7,296 nucleotides of DNA, taken from AM-2324 sp042091035. GTDB taxonomy: Bacteria; Bacteroidota; Bacteroidia; Chitinophagales; Saprospiraceae. This document shows positions 6,693 to 7,296 of the stretch, in pieces; position 1 is the stretch's first letter; every line of letters begins with the position of its first letter. The stretch spans positions 1 through 7,296 of the forward strand of contig JBELIG010000162.1 of the NCBI GenBank assembly GCA_042091035.1. Direction: 5' to 3'. Under the pieces are notes generated by a model. That model ran no database searches, had not been told where the DNA came from, and worked only from the letters and a program-made list of their open reading frames with translations. The translations under genes were made by a program, and so were the position numbers.

Positions 6693-7296
6693 ATGAAAAT
6701 AGCATTCCTTCAAATCCCTTTAGAGTGGGAGTCACCGCAGGTCAACAGAGATTTTATAGCTGCACAGCTACATGGTCAAGATCTTTCCGATACAGACCTA
6801 GTTGTTTTGCCCGAGACTTTCAGTACAGGATTCTCTATGAAAGCGATTCACCTTGCAGAACCTATGCATGGTGAAACAGTGCAATGGATGACGGAGCTAT
6901 CAAATCAATATGATATTCTCCTTGCAGGGAGTATTATGATAAGAGAAGGGAACAATGTGTTCAATCGCTTTATTGTTGCTGGGCCAGATACTGTTGTAGC
7001 TAGTTATGATAAAAAGCACTTATTTGGACTTGGTGCAGAGCAAGATTTGATCAACCCAGGGACAGAAAGAGTATGTTTTACCCATAAAGGCTTAATGATT
7101 AACTTGCAGATTTGTTATGATTTGAGATTTCCAGTATGGATGCGTAATACCGAAAATGTTGACTTGATTTTATTGGTTGCAAATTGGCCAGCAGCACGTG
7201 CAAAAGCATGGCGCTCCTTGTTGGTTGCAAGAGCAATAGAGAATCAGTGTTATATACTTGGTGTCAATAGAATTGGCCTCGATGGCAATCAATTAA
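6693..7296 (+). CDS. Nitrilase-superfamily amidase (YafV/omega-amidase type), 3' end outside the window
   Basis: An ATG at 6693 opens a frame with no stop up to the window edge (201 residues visible; relatives are about 255-265). The catalytic triad of the carbon-nitrogen hydrolase family is intact: Glu41 in VVLPETFSTGFSM, Lys107 in YDKKHLFGLG, and Cys141 in LQICYDLRFP. Further family blocks are NRFIVAGP, VANWPAARAKAW (162-173) and LLVARAIENQCYILGVNR (176-193). This pattern matches YafV/Nit2-like omega-amidases, which hydrolyse 2-oxoglutaramate or 2-oxosuccinamate to the 2-oxo acid and ammonia in glutamine/methionine salvage; that substrate is inferred from the family. The ATG is the first usable start, since an in-frame TAG lies at 6681-6683. 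It begins only 21 nt after a strong hairpin, and no good TAnnTTTG box lies between. Transcription therefore depends on read-through or an unrecognised promoter. Confidence 0.93.
   Translation, partial: MKIAFLQIPLEWESPQVNRDFIAAQLHGQDLSDTDLVVLPETFSTGFSMKAIHLAEPMHGETVQWMTELSNQYDILLAGSIMIREGNNVFNRFIVAGPDTVVASYDKKHLFGLGAEQDLINPGTERVCFTHKGLMINLQICYDLRFPVWMRNTENVDLILLVANWPAARAKAWRSLLVARAIENQCYILGVNRIGLDGNQL

Noticed and set aside
6674..6874. Short plus-strand open frame overlapping the start of the amidase gene
   Set aside because: The overlapping frame from 6693 carries an intact nitrilase catalytic triad, so this one is a shadow beginning in the terminator tail.
1..7296. Mobile element, CRISPR array, tRNA/rRNA or defence system
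   Set aside because: I saw no transposase or integrase motifs, no regularly spaced repeats, no cloverleaf-like segments and no defence-type domains; almost all sequence is explained by housekeeping and envelope genes.

Overview
The window looks like ordinary chromosomal DNA from a member of the Bacteroidota, possibly a marine Cytophagales- or Flavobacteriia-like organism. The placement rests on several signals. The base composition is AT-rich. Bacteroidota-type -7 promoter boxes (TAnnTTTG, twice as TATCTTTG) lie in front of genes. There are no strong Shine-Dalgarno sequences. The protein set is also typical of the phylum: a PpiD/SurA-type peptidyl-prolyl isomerase, a lipoprotein-like LptC, a CNNM/CBS 'hemolysin', prs followed by long-form bL25, and a YafV-type nitrilase. 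The genus cannot be fixed from sequence reading alone.

Left contig (1-1789). The 3' part of a large periplasmic peptidyl-prolyl isomerase gene enters from the left edge and ends at 911. A 14-bp perfect hairpin terminator follows, and its T-rich tail doubles as a TAnnTTTG-like promoter box. Next comes an unrecognised multi-pass membrane protein gene, cut off by a run of exactly 100 N (1790-1889), the usual placeholder for a scaffold gap of unknown size.

Right contig, minus strand (1890-4296). Read from right to left, a tight three-gene unit runs from a DMT/EamA-family transporter to lptC and then to a CNNM/CBS-domain (HlyC/CorC-type) protein. The transporter and lptC overlap by 4 nt (TTGA). 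lptC and the CNNM gene are 6 nt apart. The last gene runs into the gap and lacks its C-terminal domain. LptC acts in lipopolysaccharide export.

Right contig, plus strand (4398-7296). Divergently from the transporter lie a YkgJ-type CxxCxxCC protein, ribose-phosphate pyrophosphokinase (prs, GTG start), long-form ribosomal protein bL25, a strong terminator, and a nitrilase-superfamily amidase that runs off the right edge. prs and bL25 supply nucleotide precursors and a 5S rRNA-binding ribosomal protein; this pairing is widely conserved in bacteria.

I found no mobile element, CRISPR array, RNA gene, defence cassette or other candidate for a new system. The observation most worth checking concerns the assembly. 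In many Bacteroidota the order lptC - CNNM/hemolysin - ppiD runs on one strand. Here the isomerase lies across the N gap in the opposite orientation, which suggests the left contig may have been joined the wrong way round. No gene-free stretch exceeds 300 bases.
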